DNA of 64,000 nt from Erythrocercus mccallii (GCA_013397435.1 VZRG01000168.1:763617-827616); one strand, 5' to 3'; positions 50,101-61,551 are shown, counted from the first letter of the stretch. A program made the numbers and translations. The notes: a model not told the origin generated them from the sequence alone.

Positions 50101-53100
50101 GCAAATTGGGATTCTGCCATCCCTACTGAATGGATATAAAGGGCCTTATGTATTTATATGTTTCATCTAAATGTATTGAAGAGCAACCAGGTTCCAACTA
50201 GTGCCCTTGTCTGGAATATTGTCTTCCTACTCTCTCTTCTTGTCAAGGAAAAAAAATCTAGCTCGCTAGCTTGCTAGCTAGCTATCTTAAAAAGCCAATG
50301 AGCCAGGTGCCACTCGTTGCTTGTCGAACACTTGCTGTCAGTAGCTTTGCACAAAGAACAGAGATGGCAAAATAGTAAGTCATATAATAGCAATCCCCTC
50401 TAAGGAGTTAATGGTAGCAGATCGCTTAATGTCAGTGATTCTAAGTCTGTCCAGCAGTCAAATTCATGAGGGGGTGTAGATCCTTGATCTTCCAGAAAAC
50501 TTTAAAAATAGCAATTCAGATCAATGCTTTCATGTTAACTTGCACTTAAGAATAAGCAAAGTATATTACTAACCTGTCAGAATGACATATATGATACATT
50601 CATTCTTGGGGCTCATTGAAATTTCTTTTAAAATCCTGTAAAAATCTTAGGGTTTTTTTGTTAAGAAGTATTATTTTTCATTCAGATCTATCTCTTTTTT
50701 TATTTTTACTGCTCAGTTCCTTGGAAATGAATCATGTTATTACTGAAAACTGAAAACAAGGTTTATCTCACTAGGGTATAATAAGTCTTGGTTAAAATAC
50801 AGATTTATTTTTTTAGTGTAATGATTCTATGTTTTAAAAATGTTAAGGTTGTGATAAAAATCAACAAAAGCCAGGAAATTCAAAGTTAATTTTGAATTGT
50901 GTCCATAAAGCACCTCATTAAGCCTTCTCATTGTATTCTGTGTGGAATCATACAGTTTCCAGAGAAATCTTTAATTGTTCATAATAAAAGGTCAGATTAA
51001 GGGCAGAATTAGTGGATGTCCCTGATCCAGCAATAAAATAATCCTAGTGTTCATATGCTTTGTAATCCTTGAAAGGTGGTTCAATCTGGATTTAAGCAAC
51101 AAAACACTCTGCTTAGTGTAATCTGGAAAAAAAGCCTTGAGTTAGGTGTCAAGCAAGGCACATGGGAAATGAAGATACCTCCACAGCCTTCATCCAATCA
51201 CAATTTTATAAAATCTCTTGTTGCTTTAGCGTCAGAATTATTTGCATGTTTTTTGATGAATGAGTTCCTTAATTAAAAATTATAGTTCATCAAAAATTAT
51301 CTCCTGTGGCAACATCTCAATCGTCAAGCATTTCACTGATGCATAAGCAAGTAAGGAGTGAAGCCCTCCAAGTTTTCCTGCAGGATCACCATAGGGTTGA
51401 CAAGAATCACAATGCTTCCAGAGTTTGTAGTTTTGAAGCAAACCCACTATATGTACTCCCAAGCCATTTCACTAGACTTTAAAGATCTCTTTGAAAAGTT
51501 CAAAAATCGCCAAGACAAGTCTTGTAGTTGTTTGGATTTTTCTGAAAAATCAGATCTTATTTATTTGGGGCAAAGAAAATAGGAAAATTTGAGACATGAA
51601 TGTTCTACAATTTTCTACCATACACCATGTCTCAAATACATATAATTTGGCATTAAAGTATTTTTCATTTTTGTCCTTGCAAGAGCTAAACTGGGGGAAA
51701 AAAGCACCCAGGCTTTCCTTGTTTATGAAACACATGCAGATGCCGGCTAGCTCTTCTGATGTCCCTGGGAGTAGAGTCCAGTGTGCCATCTTAGCAGAGA
51801 AGTCCTTTTTTTATTATGAAAATGGGCAGTATAGAATGGTTTTATCTTCCTGAACCTCACTTACCTTGCCATGTGCAGTTTGTGGGGAACCTAAAACCCA
51901 AAAAGTGTGTAGGGATCTCAGTAACAAACAGATGGGTGATGCTCCTGAGTCCTGCTGATGGGCAAAGTGCTGAGTGTGGGCTGATGTTCACTGGGAGGAA
52001 GCAGTGTGGGGTTATGGGGCAAAATAACCACCCCAACATGGAAGCCAAGAGGAGCTGCTCTTCATTATGGAAATGCAGGGACTTATTGGTCTGAGCCTGA
52101 GCAGGCAGTCTACAAACAAGCCTCCATATGCTGAGCTGGAGCCAAAGCCCTTCTGGTGGTCCATCCCTTGACGGCAAGGCTGCTGGGACATCATCTCAGC
52201 TGCCAGGGAAGAAAAATCATTGGAGGCTTTCGCTGGCCTGGCAGAAATCCCAGCAGAGAAGGCAGCATCAAGCAAAACAGGGTGTGCTATTGGCATGAAG
52301 GAACTAGCTGGATGGCTTCAGGAGGACACAGACAGGACCTTTGTGGGAGGAGGAATCCTCTGTTCCACCCCTACAGCATGGGATGGAAGAGGCAAGGCAT
52401 AATTTATATGTACATATCTGAATGTTTGAGAGTATACCTACATAAAACAAAAAGCAGCCAGACAGAAACAGCTCAGCGTTGTCACTGGAGGAGATAATGC
52501 TCATACCATGCTGGGAGAATTAAAGTAATCAAACCACACTAAATGCTCTTAGAGACCAAGGAAGTTCAAGCATAGTCGATTAGAGAGCTTTGAAATGGAT
52601 TTCTGTTGAAAAAAATATAAAAAATCCAAGACAACCACAAACACACATAAGGAAAAATATTTTTATTGCAAGTCCTCTGAAAATGCCAGCTCCTACCAAT
52701 CTCTTTTTAAAATCTGGGAACCTGCAATATTCCATCTTCTACCAAAATTGTCTCTGGTTAGATCCTGCCTGCTTGAACTTGGATTTAGAGATGTTTATAA
52801 GACTCTCTGTAGGGATTCAAACAATATGCTGAACAACTACACTGTGATTATCAAGATCCTTTAAGCTGTCTGAAATTAGGAGCCCCAAAATGGAAATATC
52901 AAAAATCATCAGTCACTTTGAAAATTTAGGTAATCTTCTTCCCTGTCTTTTCCCTTTCTCAGCCAGAGCTCTCTTTGATCTTTGGACCTTTCACAATTTT
53001 TTCCCCAGCTAAGTGAGATTAAGCTGCAAGAGAAAAGTCAAATCTGATTTACCTGTCACTCAGAATCAGCAGCTTGAGGGCTACAAAGTCTGCAAATATC

Positions 53101-54203
53101 CTTTGAATTGGCTGTCATAAAGCCATTTTTAGGTTGCTAGATCTATGTTTGTTACCTCCATGTTCTCTCAAAGAATAACAGCAAGGCACAAGCTTTATTT
53201 TGGCTCTAGGGTATCTATAAACTAGCCTAACCAGCAGAGAAACACTCCAGGTATTTTAATCCTGTTATCTACTTAATTTTCATTTCAAGAAAATTGTTTT
53301 ACATTTTTGAAAATTTATTCCACTAAAAATAAGAAATACAGTTTCTGAGTACCTGTAAATAGTATGCCTTGGCCAAAATCAAAATCATTCTGCTTGCACT
53401 TGGAGCCTACTGACACAACCTTTATAAATTGATTAGTAGTAGCAGGTAAATTAACATGTTTGGTGCTGAGATACTACTTCTTTATTTGCTCTGACTCAAC
53501 ATTTTTTAGACATGCTATGCCTCCTTATTAAATCTCTTTTGACTTACAGGCATAAAGCAAGACTTAAGCTGCATTTAGGCACTTAGTAAAGAAAATTTGT
53601 TCACCTATTAAGGTGCTGCAGAGCTGTGAGGGTTACTAGGGCTTTCCTCCTTAGATTAAATATTTCCATATTTTCCCTCAGAACTACCGTACTTTGATCT
53701 TGCTAAGGTTTCACTGAGATCTGGAAGCTCAGCACACAAGATCCCCAGGGCTACATCCCCAGGGCTGCAGAACCGTGCAGGGCCAAACTCCAGTCTTTGG
53801 ACGAGGTACATCCACAAACCCAAATTCTCCTCTTCCCTCCCCACAACAGGATCTCAGTGTCTAAACTGCCCCTGGGGCTCCATTTCTGGTGAATGCCATT
53901 CCTCTGGGAAAAGCAAAAACTGTTCATTGCTGTCTGTCTTGACAAGCTCTTGACAATTACACTATTACTTCATCCTGCAGAAGTAGGAAAATGACAAATA
54001 AGCTGCTTTTTTCACATGTCAGTGCCAAAATATTGATTCTTTAGTAGGAAGTACTGAGCTAATTATAGCTATGTTTAATTTGTATTAGCTTAATCTGAGA
54101 CTTAAATTTTATTGTACTTTAAAGAATGTTACATTGTACTTTAGCAACAACTAAGACCATAATCTAATTGAATAACTAGAAAAGGTCTTGCAAGCATGAA
54201 TGA
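47185..54203. other. Intergenic; one 143-codon minus frame of doubtful meaning
   Basis: No supported gene. The longest frame outside repeats in the whole window is here (49507-49938, minus, 143 codons). It is rich in Phe, Leu, Ser and Cys with no recognisable domain, as expected from the antisense of purine-rich DNA. A GC-richer patch lies at 51840-52480. Confidence 0.5.
50257..50286. repeat. GCTA/CTAG tetramer repeat, self-complementary
   Basis: About seven imperfect GCTA/GCTC units around TAGCTTGCTAGC. The tract is its own reverse complement over much of its length, so it can form a hairpin or cruciform. Confidence 0.85.
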
Positions 54204-54290
54204 TTTGGAACATTTCAAAGTGTATAAAAATGTCTTTGCCCTTTTAATGTGATCTCAAATCTTGTCGTTGCATATCTATGACTACAAAAG
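54204..54290 (+). promoter_or_regulatory. TATA-containing duplicated segment, copy A
   Basis: About 87 bp are closely repeated at 56164-56256 in the same orientation. The segment holds a TATA box in the same context (TATAAAAA, 54223-54230) and, 55 bp beyond, an ATG followed by three shared codons (54278-54289). The similarity starts and ends sharply. After the shared ATG ACT ACA AAA the copies diverge, and copy A runs into a stop after 15 codons. It could be the fossil core promoter of a duplicated small gene, or simply an unrecognised dispersed repeat. Confidence 0.4.
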
Positions 54291-54757
54291 CATGCCTAGA
54301 GAAAGGAGTATGTTATGTTACCTAAAATACTGGCAAAACCAAAATGTTCTAAATTTTGCAGGTATTATCATTGCTCCTTTACCTAAACTGCTGTATAGAA
54401 TTCTGCATTCTGAAGTTGTATTGCACCTCAAAAGCAGTTGCATTTTGATGATGGATGAAACAAGCTATTCAAGTTCAGTGTGTTAAAGTACTACGACACC
54501 CTTTGGGAGAAGGTATTATATATGTGTACCAGAGGTACTATTTCAAGGCAGAAACTCTGCCAAATGTTAAACTGAGACTGAAGCCTTACAGCTGAGTTGT
54601 TAACCTCTGGAAACAGGAGTTTAAACTGCTAATGCTGAGCTAACTTTACCTCTGGGGGAGCAAATGGTAATAATGAAAAATTATGCAGCTTTCACCTCCT
54701 CTCTAAAGGCAAAACAAACATTTTAAGCTTTATTTTATACTTTTTTTTTTTTTGCAG

Positions 54758-54802
54758 GTATTTTAGACAAGCTTGTTGGCAAAATAATATTTCCTGTGCT
54801 TG
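54758..54802 (+). other. Candidate 45-nt internal exon
   Basis: A T13 polypyrimidine tract and TTTGCAG (ending 54757) precede 45 open nucleotides, which are followed by GTAAGT, a near-perfect donor. In phase 1 it reads ILDKLVGKIIFPVL without a stop and leaves phase 1. The next candidate exon lies 111 nt downstream in the same phase. I recognise no protein family, and splice-like motifs do occur by chance in AT-rich DNA. Confidence 0.25.
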
Positions 54803-54913
54803 GTAAGTAGTATTTCAATCTTCTGAATCCCATTCAGCAGGAAAATCACAAGACTAGGTTGCTTTCATCCTTGGCTTTTAAGTAGAAATAAATTTTGCTC
54901 TCTGCCTTTTCAG

Positions 54914-54946
54914 TGCCTCCATCAGAAAATAAAAGAAACATACAAG
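54914..54946 (+). other. Candidate 33-nt internal exon
   Basis: TCTGCCTTTTCAG precedes 33 nt that end at GTAAAT. In phase 1, matching the upstream candidate, it reads VPPSENKRNIQ and again leaves phase 1. It is very short, so only the flanking signals and the phase match support it. Confidence 0.22.
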
Positions 54947-55323
54947 GTAAATGTGCCAGATACTCAGTGGGTCCCAATGTATAAAATTACAGGAACAAGC
55001 AAGCTGAGAGGAAAATGGAGGGGAAAGATGACAGGAAAAGTATTGTTACAGATGAACCATCTTTGGTTGTTATGTTTAAGAAAGGAAAAAAGAGAGAAAA
55101 TGCTCTTCAGTTGTGTGGAAGATGGTAATAGAAAGCAAAAACATGTTCTCCTTTGGGCAGGCAGGGAGAAAGGAAAAGCTCCTTCTGCTCCACTCAGAAC
55201 AAGTCTTTGCAAACTCTTGGAGGTAAATGTTACAAAGCAGCCTTAAGTGGCAGGATTGGATTTATTAATTGAAAGTGGTTCTCATTGCATGTGATAAATG
55301 CTTTATTTCTTCCCTAAATATAG

Positions 55324-55408
55324 CTGCAGATGAGGAAGGCTGGGGTAGGACTTCCATTTCTAGCTGTGGGGAGAGAGGAGACACAGCTCTTGGAGGGAGG
55401 GCTACGAG
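55324..55408 (+). other. Candidate 85-nt internal exon
   Basis: TTTCTTCCCTAAATATAG is followed by 85 nt open in the same incoming phase (ADEEGWGRTSISSCGERG and on), then GTGAGA. It is GC-richer than its flanks and ends in phase 2. It continues the phase chain of the two shorter candidates. No domain is recognised. Confidence 0.22.
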
Positions 55409-55545
55409 GTGAGAAGAAAATCCCAAAACAGAAACTTAAAACACATGATCCCTAGCAGAATATCTCTTGATATATTTTTATTTTGGGGATGCAGAGGTTT
55501 CAAATTGCCCAGATATTCATTTACCAGTGTTTACTTATCAAACAC

Positions 55546-55908
55546 AATCATACAATCATAGAACATTTAGGATTAAAAGGACCCTGAAAATCATCTAGTT
55601 GCAACCTTCCTTGACACTTTACACTAGAACAGGTTGCTCAAAGACCCTTCCAACTTGGCCTTAAACTCTTCCAGGGATAAGCCATCCACTACTTTTTTGG
55701 GTAACATGTTGCAGTGCTTAACAGTAAAGAATATCCTCCTAATATTTAATCTAAGCCTACTGTCTTTCAGTTTGAGGGCTTTTCCCTTGTCCTGTTATGA
55801 CATGCCCTTGTAAAAAATCCCCTTGACTTTGTTGTAGGCCCCTTTTAGGTACTGGAAGGCTGCTAACTACACAGTCTCCCCAGAGCCTTCTCTTCTCCAG
55901 CCTGAGAA
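55546..55908 (-). repeat. CR1 LINE 3' fragment, minus strand
   Basis: It opens with 'aatcatacaatcatagaaca' (terminal octamers in reverse), then 'aaaaggaccctgaaaatcatctagttgcaacc', 'ggttgctcaaagacccttccaac', 'aatatcctcctaatatttaatc' and 'ccccagagccttctcttctccagcctga'. This is the full order of about 360 bp of CR1 3' sequence. It lies between the two TATA-containing duplicate copies, so it inserted into, or was carried between, them. Confidence 0.92.
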
Positions 55909-56163
55909 GGCAAGTTCTCTGGCTAAGGAAACCATTGCCTTTCCACTAATGTGTGGCCCCAAGTGGGCAAGAGAAGGCAAGTTCAGCCTCAGAGGGTGGT
56001 TGGCATTTTCCATCACCAATCATCAGGTATGAATGTCTCTAAGATTCCCACAGCCAGGCCTGAAAGCTGTGGAAGCAAATTATTTGCAAACTTGTAGTGC
56101 CTTGAGAGGCTCCAGTAAATAAGACCAGGCATAGCTGGTCCCTGGAACAATGAGACTTTGGAA

Positions 56164-56256
56164 TTTGGAAGATTTCAAAGTGTATAAAAATGTCTTTGCC
56201 CTTTAAATATTATCTCAAATCTTGTCATTGCTATCCTATATCTATGACTACAAAAG
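56164..56256 (+). promoter_or_regulatory. TATA-containing duplicated segment, copy B
   Basis: This is the partner of the segment at 54204-54290, with a few substitutions and about 6 bp of extra sequence before the ATG. The TATA box (TATAAAAA) is at 56183-56190 and the shared ATG at 56244, so a start site about 30 bp after the TATA would leave a short leader of roughly 30 nt. Unlike copy A, the frame after the ATG stays open and begins with a hydrophobic stretch. Confidence 0.4.
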
Positions 56257-56423
56257 TCATTGTATGCATTTTCTTATTTGCAGCCCTATTGCTTACCGGC
56301 ATTGTATTTTCTCCTGGCCTTCAAGACTCTGCAAATTGCAGGAATACAGGCTATGCTCTGATCCCAGAAAAAAAGTGTGGCACCAATCTACCAAACACAA
56401 GTCCTTTGAAATGTCATTTATAA
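56244..56423 (+). CDS. Hypothetical 59-aa signal-peptide-like frame
   Basis: The ATG lies 54 bp after a TATA box. The frame encodes MTTK, then a hydrophobic core (residues 5-22, VIVCIFLFAALLLTGIVF) typical of a signal peptide. A short polar remainder has cysteines at 32, 45 and 57 and ends in a TAA. The hydrophobic core with a basic N-terminus is unusual for a chance frame, and the start codon context is duplicated at 54278. I recognise no family; defensin, chemokine and Kazal cysteine spacings do not fit. It may be a complete tiny gene, a first exon read past its donor, or noise. No conservation can be judged here. Confidence 0.2.
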   Translation: MTTKVIVCIFLFAALLLTGIVFSPGLQDSANCRNTGYALIPEKKCGTNLPNTSPLKCHL

Positions 56424-59400
56424 CTCAATGTCATTGTATTTCACACAGCTTTTGCCATTTTTCAGTTCTCATAATCAAGTGTACACTCAACACCAAATGC
56501 TAAACTAAGGTTATCTTTCCACTGATTAGAAGGTGTAGGACCCCATTGTTGTCATTAAACTGTTTCATAAACCAATTTGATCTACAGAATGAGTGGGCAT
56601 TCTTATCCTTCCAGGACAAGGAGATAAAAGGACAAAAAAGTCTAGTAACCTTTCGAAATCTCAGACAAAAAGTTTGAATAAAGTTTAGATTTTTGCAAAT
56701 ATTTTATTCTTGTACCATATTGCATCAATAAAAACTCTTTTTCAAATTGTCCATAATTATATTTAAATGAAGACATTAGTATAACATTATGCTGACTTAA
56801 ACAAATTGTTCATTTGTGACTCCTAACAACAGGCACAGGCTGCCATGGTAAAATTGCATTACCATGTAACAATTCTTCAAAACACTGATAATCTCAGATA
56901 AATGCTCTCAATTTTGATGTAATGATTTAATTAATTCTTGTCCTTCCAGAACAAAATATTTATAGGTCATTTCCAGATTACACAAAACAGCTGATTTGCT
57001 CTCATACTTGATTACTTCAAATAATCAGCAAACAATCTCTAATTTTCTTTGTTCTTTCCATCTCTCTCCCTGGCAAGTAAATCCCATTTTTAAAAAGGTA
57101 TGGTGTTATTCTTTTTTGTTTTGTTGGCTTTGAACACACCAAAATTACAAAAGTTCATGAGCAATATGAATTCTGAATCTCTACTTTGTTTGGGGTTTTT
57201 TTCAGTAAAGAATTGTGTACAGCAGAACAACTCATAATGTGCACTCCTCTGCTCATTATATTGCCACCCCTTGGCCTGCCTTTTTCCAGTCATTATGTTT
57301 CTACCCACATGACATAGGTAAGCACAAAAGGGGCTGCTTCTGCACCCAGTGCTCCCAGCCTCTGTGGAGCCTCCTCTCTGCACAAAATGCTAGTGTTCAT
57401 TTATCTGATATAAGATACATGTGTAAGAAACAAAGAGCATGCTAATATACTATTAAGTGGTTTACACTTTTGATTTCGATATTTAATCATACCTACAAGT
57501 GGCAACAGTACAAGTTTTAGGTGATGCTACAGAATTTTCAATAAGTTCTGTATATTCCACTATGTTTACTATGAAAAAACAAAACAAAAAAAATCCTGAC
57601 CCATTTTCAGTGGCCAAGCTGAAAAAATAGAAAAGATAGAAAAAAATAGATAAGATATAAAAAATAGGGAAACTATAAAACAGTTTAAAGAGAAATAATA
57701 GAAAAGAGTTTAAAACAAATTTAATTGTTACACTTTTTATCAGTTTTACCAATCTGGGTTACTGTTTTTGGAAATATAACTTAAATAATGGTAAAAAAAG
57801 AACCATTATCTAAGTTGATATATTCTCATATTTGCTGATCTAGTCATTGCCCTGAACATCATCTGTCCTCACAATATGTCTATATTTACGTCTCTGTTAA
57901 GGAAGGAGAGCAGAAACAGCTTTTCTTCACATAACCCAGCTATGAACCCACTTTATAATAAGATACTTTAAAACCCAGTTGTTAGCAAGATGCAAATACT
58001 CACTCTTCTGACGCAGATTATTACCTATACTGATCTTCAGGTCAGTAAGGTTGTAATTAAAAAATCTATACTTAAGGAGAGCAAGAAAAACATCTTGGAA
58101 AATGAGAGATGTTCTATGTTTGAAGAATATTTTTTATTTTGGTTGCTTTTATTATGTGTTTTTAGTTGATGCTGAAGGAAAACATTTAATCAATTTTATT
58201 GTAACAGTTCATTACAGCTGCTCACAAGTTGGATTATCAGGAGTATACATGGCAGTAAAACAGCAAAGATTATTAAAAATATCTAATTTGGACAAAATCA
58301 ATGTCCCATTTTTTAAGGAGGAAATCACCATCATGTTAGGATGATAATCATGTCTGATCCATGGTATTTAAAATGTTCCAGAAAGTATAACATCCTTCTT
58401 AGGATTCAGTCCTTGCTATGGATCTGTGGTCAGGAAGATTTCTTCCCTTCTCTTTGCTACCCAACCCTTTTAACTGTTTCCCACAGTAGAATTCATTAAG
58501 TAAATTCAGAAATGCCAGGAACTACATTTTAAAAAAGCAGTTAACATCTTCATTAACTTTGTTCCCATCACACAGCTTTTCTTTGCTTTGAAAGAGGACT
58601 GTGTACCTGTTGGATTCATGCAGAGAAAAGAAATTGGAAAAAATTACAATTAACATGATTTAATCAAGCATTGCCTGCAATGGACATATGTGTCTGGGGG
58701 CTGTCTAGCTACTTTGCTTGGACCCTTTGTAGCTGCTAAGCTCAAGAGCTCAGTAAGATGCTCAAAACAGAAAGTGTTTCAAGTACTGTAAGGAAGTTGA
58801 ACAGAATGAGAATAAATTGCTTTTTCTCTCCCACTTCATATGAACTGTTTTGATCCTGATGTGTTCTGCAATCACTTTGTTAGAGCTGTTTGGCTCTTCA
58901 GGCAGTTCAGTCCTACTGCTGGAGACCTATAGTATGGCATCAACGTGATCACTGGTAAAATGGGCAATAAATTGTAAATATCAACTTTCATGCAGGTTTT
59001 ACCCTTTGATAAGAGCTGAGATAGTGCACTGAAATAAAATGTCTCCTTTTACAGTTCAGCATTTTCACTTTGAAAAAGACTAATACATTTCAGATCATAT
59101 AGCTTGCTCCCTAAAGTGAGATATTTACTAATTTAGAAGGTGCTATCAAAAATAGCAAGGAATAGGAAATGAAAGAGAGCAAAATAGTGATATCTTTCCT
59201 GGCACAATAATCTCTGGGGCTTTGACCCAGCAAAAAATCCTTTTTTTTTAATCTGGAATGTGCTGGCAAAAGTTCCAAATAAGATATCAGGAAAGGCAAA
59301 TAGATTTCAGTGGTGGAGAGGATTGTATTAACCTGTCACCTTTACTGAAATGATTACTTTCTTTGGCATGCTTCTTCCTTAAAAGCCATAGTGGTTTCCT

Positions 59401-59698
59401 GTACTAACTACAGAGAGAGACAGAACATCAAACATTAATATCTTGGTAACATTTTCATCTGACAGATATGACATGGTTCAGGATTCTACTTTCATTTTCC
59501 TTTGGTGTAAGATTCACCTATTAATCATTTTGGATGCAAATAAATGTATTTAATCATATTGGGGAGAAAAAAAGACTGTTGTACTATGTAAGCACTCAGT
59601 TGTGAAAGCACTCAGATAGTTTATGTGAGGTATTTTGAGATCCCCAGAAAAAAAAAAACCAAAACACTGTAGGAGGACAGATAGTACTGAAGGCAATC
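56424..59698. other. Intergenic, nothing recognised
   Basis: AT-rich and stop-rich DNA. Frames up to 97 codons carry no motif; an A-rich tract at 57580-57720 produces a Phe/Leu-rich minus frame. Confidence 0.55.
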
Positions 59699-60230
59699 TT
59701 GCCCCTGATATACTGCAGCTGTGTTAATTACCAGAGAGTGGGAACAGCCTTGCCCTCACAGCTATGGGTGTGATAAAAGCGAGTGAGCTGAGAGAGGGTC
59801 AGTTGGAGTCTGCTGGCTGTGCTGTGAGGAGGAAGGGACAGGAGGAGAGCTGTGTGGAGCTGGACTTGGGAGGCTACAGAGAAAAGGTATGAGAGACTTT
59901 TAGATAATGAGGTGCTAATGTTTGGAGCATTCTGATGGTTTTAATGAAGCCCTTTGAGTGCAGTGTCCATCTCGACTTCTGGACCCATATGAGGTCCTAG
60001 TGACTGGTGACATTGACCCACTGAGAGGAGAGTGAGGGAGGTGGTGTTGGTGGAGCTGAGAGTGGTGTGTAGAAGCCACAGGGAGGTCTGGACCTGATTT
60101 TCTATTATCAAGACACCTGGAAGCAGGTGAGCCACCAACCAGTAATATTGAGACATTCTGAGCACTGCTTTGTGTCACTACCACCTCAACAACGACAACC
60201 CACAGTATCACAAACAACAACAGCAATAAT
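59699..60230 (+). other. GC-raised block with TATA-like box and splice donor; possible LTR
   Basis: The block differs sharply in composition from its AT-rich flanks. It contains GATAAAAG at 59772-59779, then a purine-rich stretch of about 100 nt, then a good splice donor (AAG then GTATGA, 59887-59892). This layout fits the promoter and first exon of an LTR-driven or non-coding transcript. The wording resembles avian dispersed elements but I cannot name a family, and the termini are unclear. Confidence 0.3.
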
Positions 60231-60905
60231 ATATTTTTTAAAAAATATTAATAATCTCTTGGAAGGAAGACATTTTTTCACAGAAATGCTAACTTTTTTG
60301 TGCTCCCATTCACAGTATTTAAATAAATTATGCAGATTTTTACAACAAAATTTTGTAATATTTAAACAGTCTTCTTGATTGTAAACATTTTGCTGATTGC
60401 AATTGATATGAGCTTTCCTTTCCTGGTCTTCTGTTTAGTTGTTAACAGTTGTTGGAGTGCTGTAATTAAAAAAAAACTAAAATAAAATGTAGCTGTGTAG
60501 CTAAGTATCATGTTAAATATGGGTGCATTCCTTATTTGTGGAAAGTTATGTTGAATTGAATGTACTAATCCAGGAGGAAAACATGCAGATTCCAAATGAG
60601 GACAAGAACAGATAACTGTCCATGTTAAAAGAAGTACTGCTGGTATGAAGTTTTGCATGGTGAACCATGTTTGGTTGTAATAATCTTGGATGCAAATATC
60701 TCTTGGCCATGTAGAAGGAGCATCCTGGCTACGTAAGCCAGAGGCATCTGAACATGACTAAGAATATTAGATCCAAACCACTTTTTTCTCCTAAAGAAAT
60801 TTTCTTTTATCAGATGTGGGTTAGTAGACATTTTAACTTACTATTTTAGTTAATAGAAAATAAAATCCTCAGAGCTGTATTGAGTTTATCATGGAAGTAT
60901 TGAGG
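60231..60905. other. Intergenic flank of the retrovirus
   Basis: AT-rich sequence with CAA-rich and A-rich stretches at its left edge. No gene seen. Confidence 0.55.
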
Positions 60906-61531
60906 TGTCAGAACCCAGGACATCCCTCTGGCTGCCCTGGGTGGTCCGAGAGCATGGCAGAGGGCTCGGGAGCCTTGGCACGAGGCCAACAGCGACAGTG
61001 CCTTTGATCTGAGTCCATGGGAGAAATTACCATCTCTATGTGAAGAATTACAAACCACAAGAGTTTAATATAGATATTTATAGTAGTTAATTTATCACAG
61101 GGTGAAAATATAGAATGTTGGGGCTTTTAGAGTGAGGGCTTGAGGAGGCAAGATGGAAGGATTTGGGTGTTTCCATGTCCTTCTTCTCCTTCTTCAAGTC
61201 CTCCATCTTCTGCTGTGATGGTGGCACTTTTGGATTGGATTAGAATAGAAGTTGACTGTCTAACATAGGTGGTAGGTATTGGTATTTAATTGTAAATATG
61301 AAATATGTACTATCTGGTATAAAAATTAAGCACCACGCTGCCGTGAGGAGAAGGCGAGCTGACCTTGCGGCTGAGAAGATCTCACAAGGCAGAGGGCAAA
61401 ATATAACAAGATATGGAAAAATAACAACCTTGAACAAGAAAGCTGATGGATTCCTGACCTTTCTTCTGATGCAGGGCTTGGGAAAGGACTTTCTATCTAA
61501 AATCTCGGGATCTGCCAGCAGAATTCCAACA
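60906..61531 (+). repeat. 5' LTR of the endogenous retrovirus (626 bp)
   Basis: It begins TGTCAGAACCC and ends AATTCCAACA, giving TGT...ACA inverted termini. A TATA box sits at 61318-61325, leaving about 200 bp for R and U5. The end is fixed by a primer-binding site two bases downstream. A canonical AATAAA is not visible; the A-rich 'aaaatataacaag' and 'gaaaaataac' strings near 61400-61430 are possible degenerate signals. A 131-codon minus-strand frame across the LTR is an incidental shadow. Confidence 0.85.
61318..61325 (+). promoter_or_regulatory. LTR TATA box
   Basis: TATAAAAA, preceded by 'tactatctgg', sits 413 bp into the LTR on the same strand as gag. It fits a U3 promoter with transcription starting near 61345-61355. 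Confidence 0.75.
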
Positions 61532-61533
61532 CT

Positions 61534-61551
61534 TGGTGTCTGTGGGTGGGC
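61534..61551 (+). other. Retroviral primer-binding site, best fit tRNA-Asn
   Basis: TGGTGTCTGTGGGTGGGC lies two bases after the LTR end. Compared with the complement of the vertebrate tRNA-Asn 3' end (TGGCGTCCCTGGGTGGGC, from memory), 15 of 18 bases agree, including the last nine. Lysine, proline and tryptophan primer sites fit far worse. The site would prime minus-strand DNA synthesis. Confidence 0.7.
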
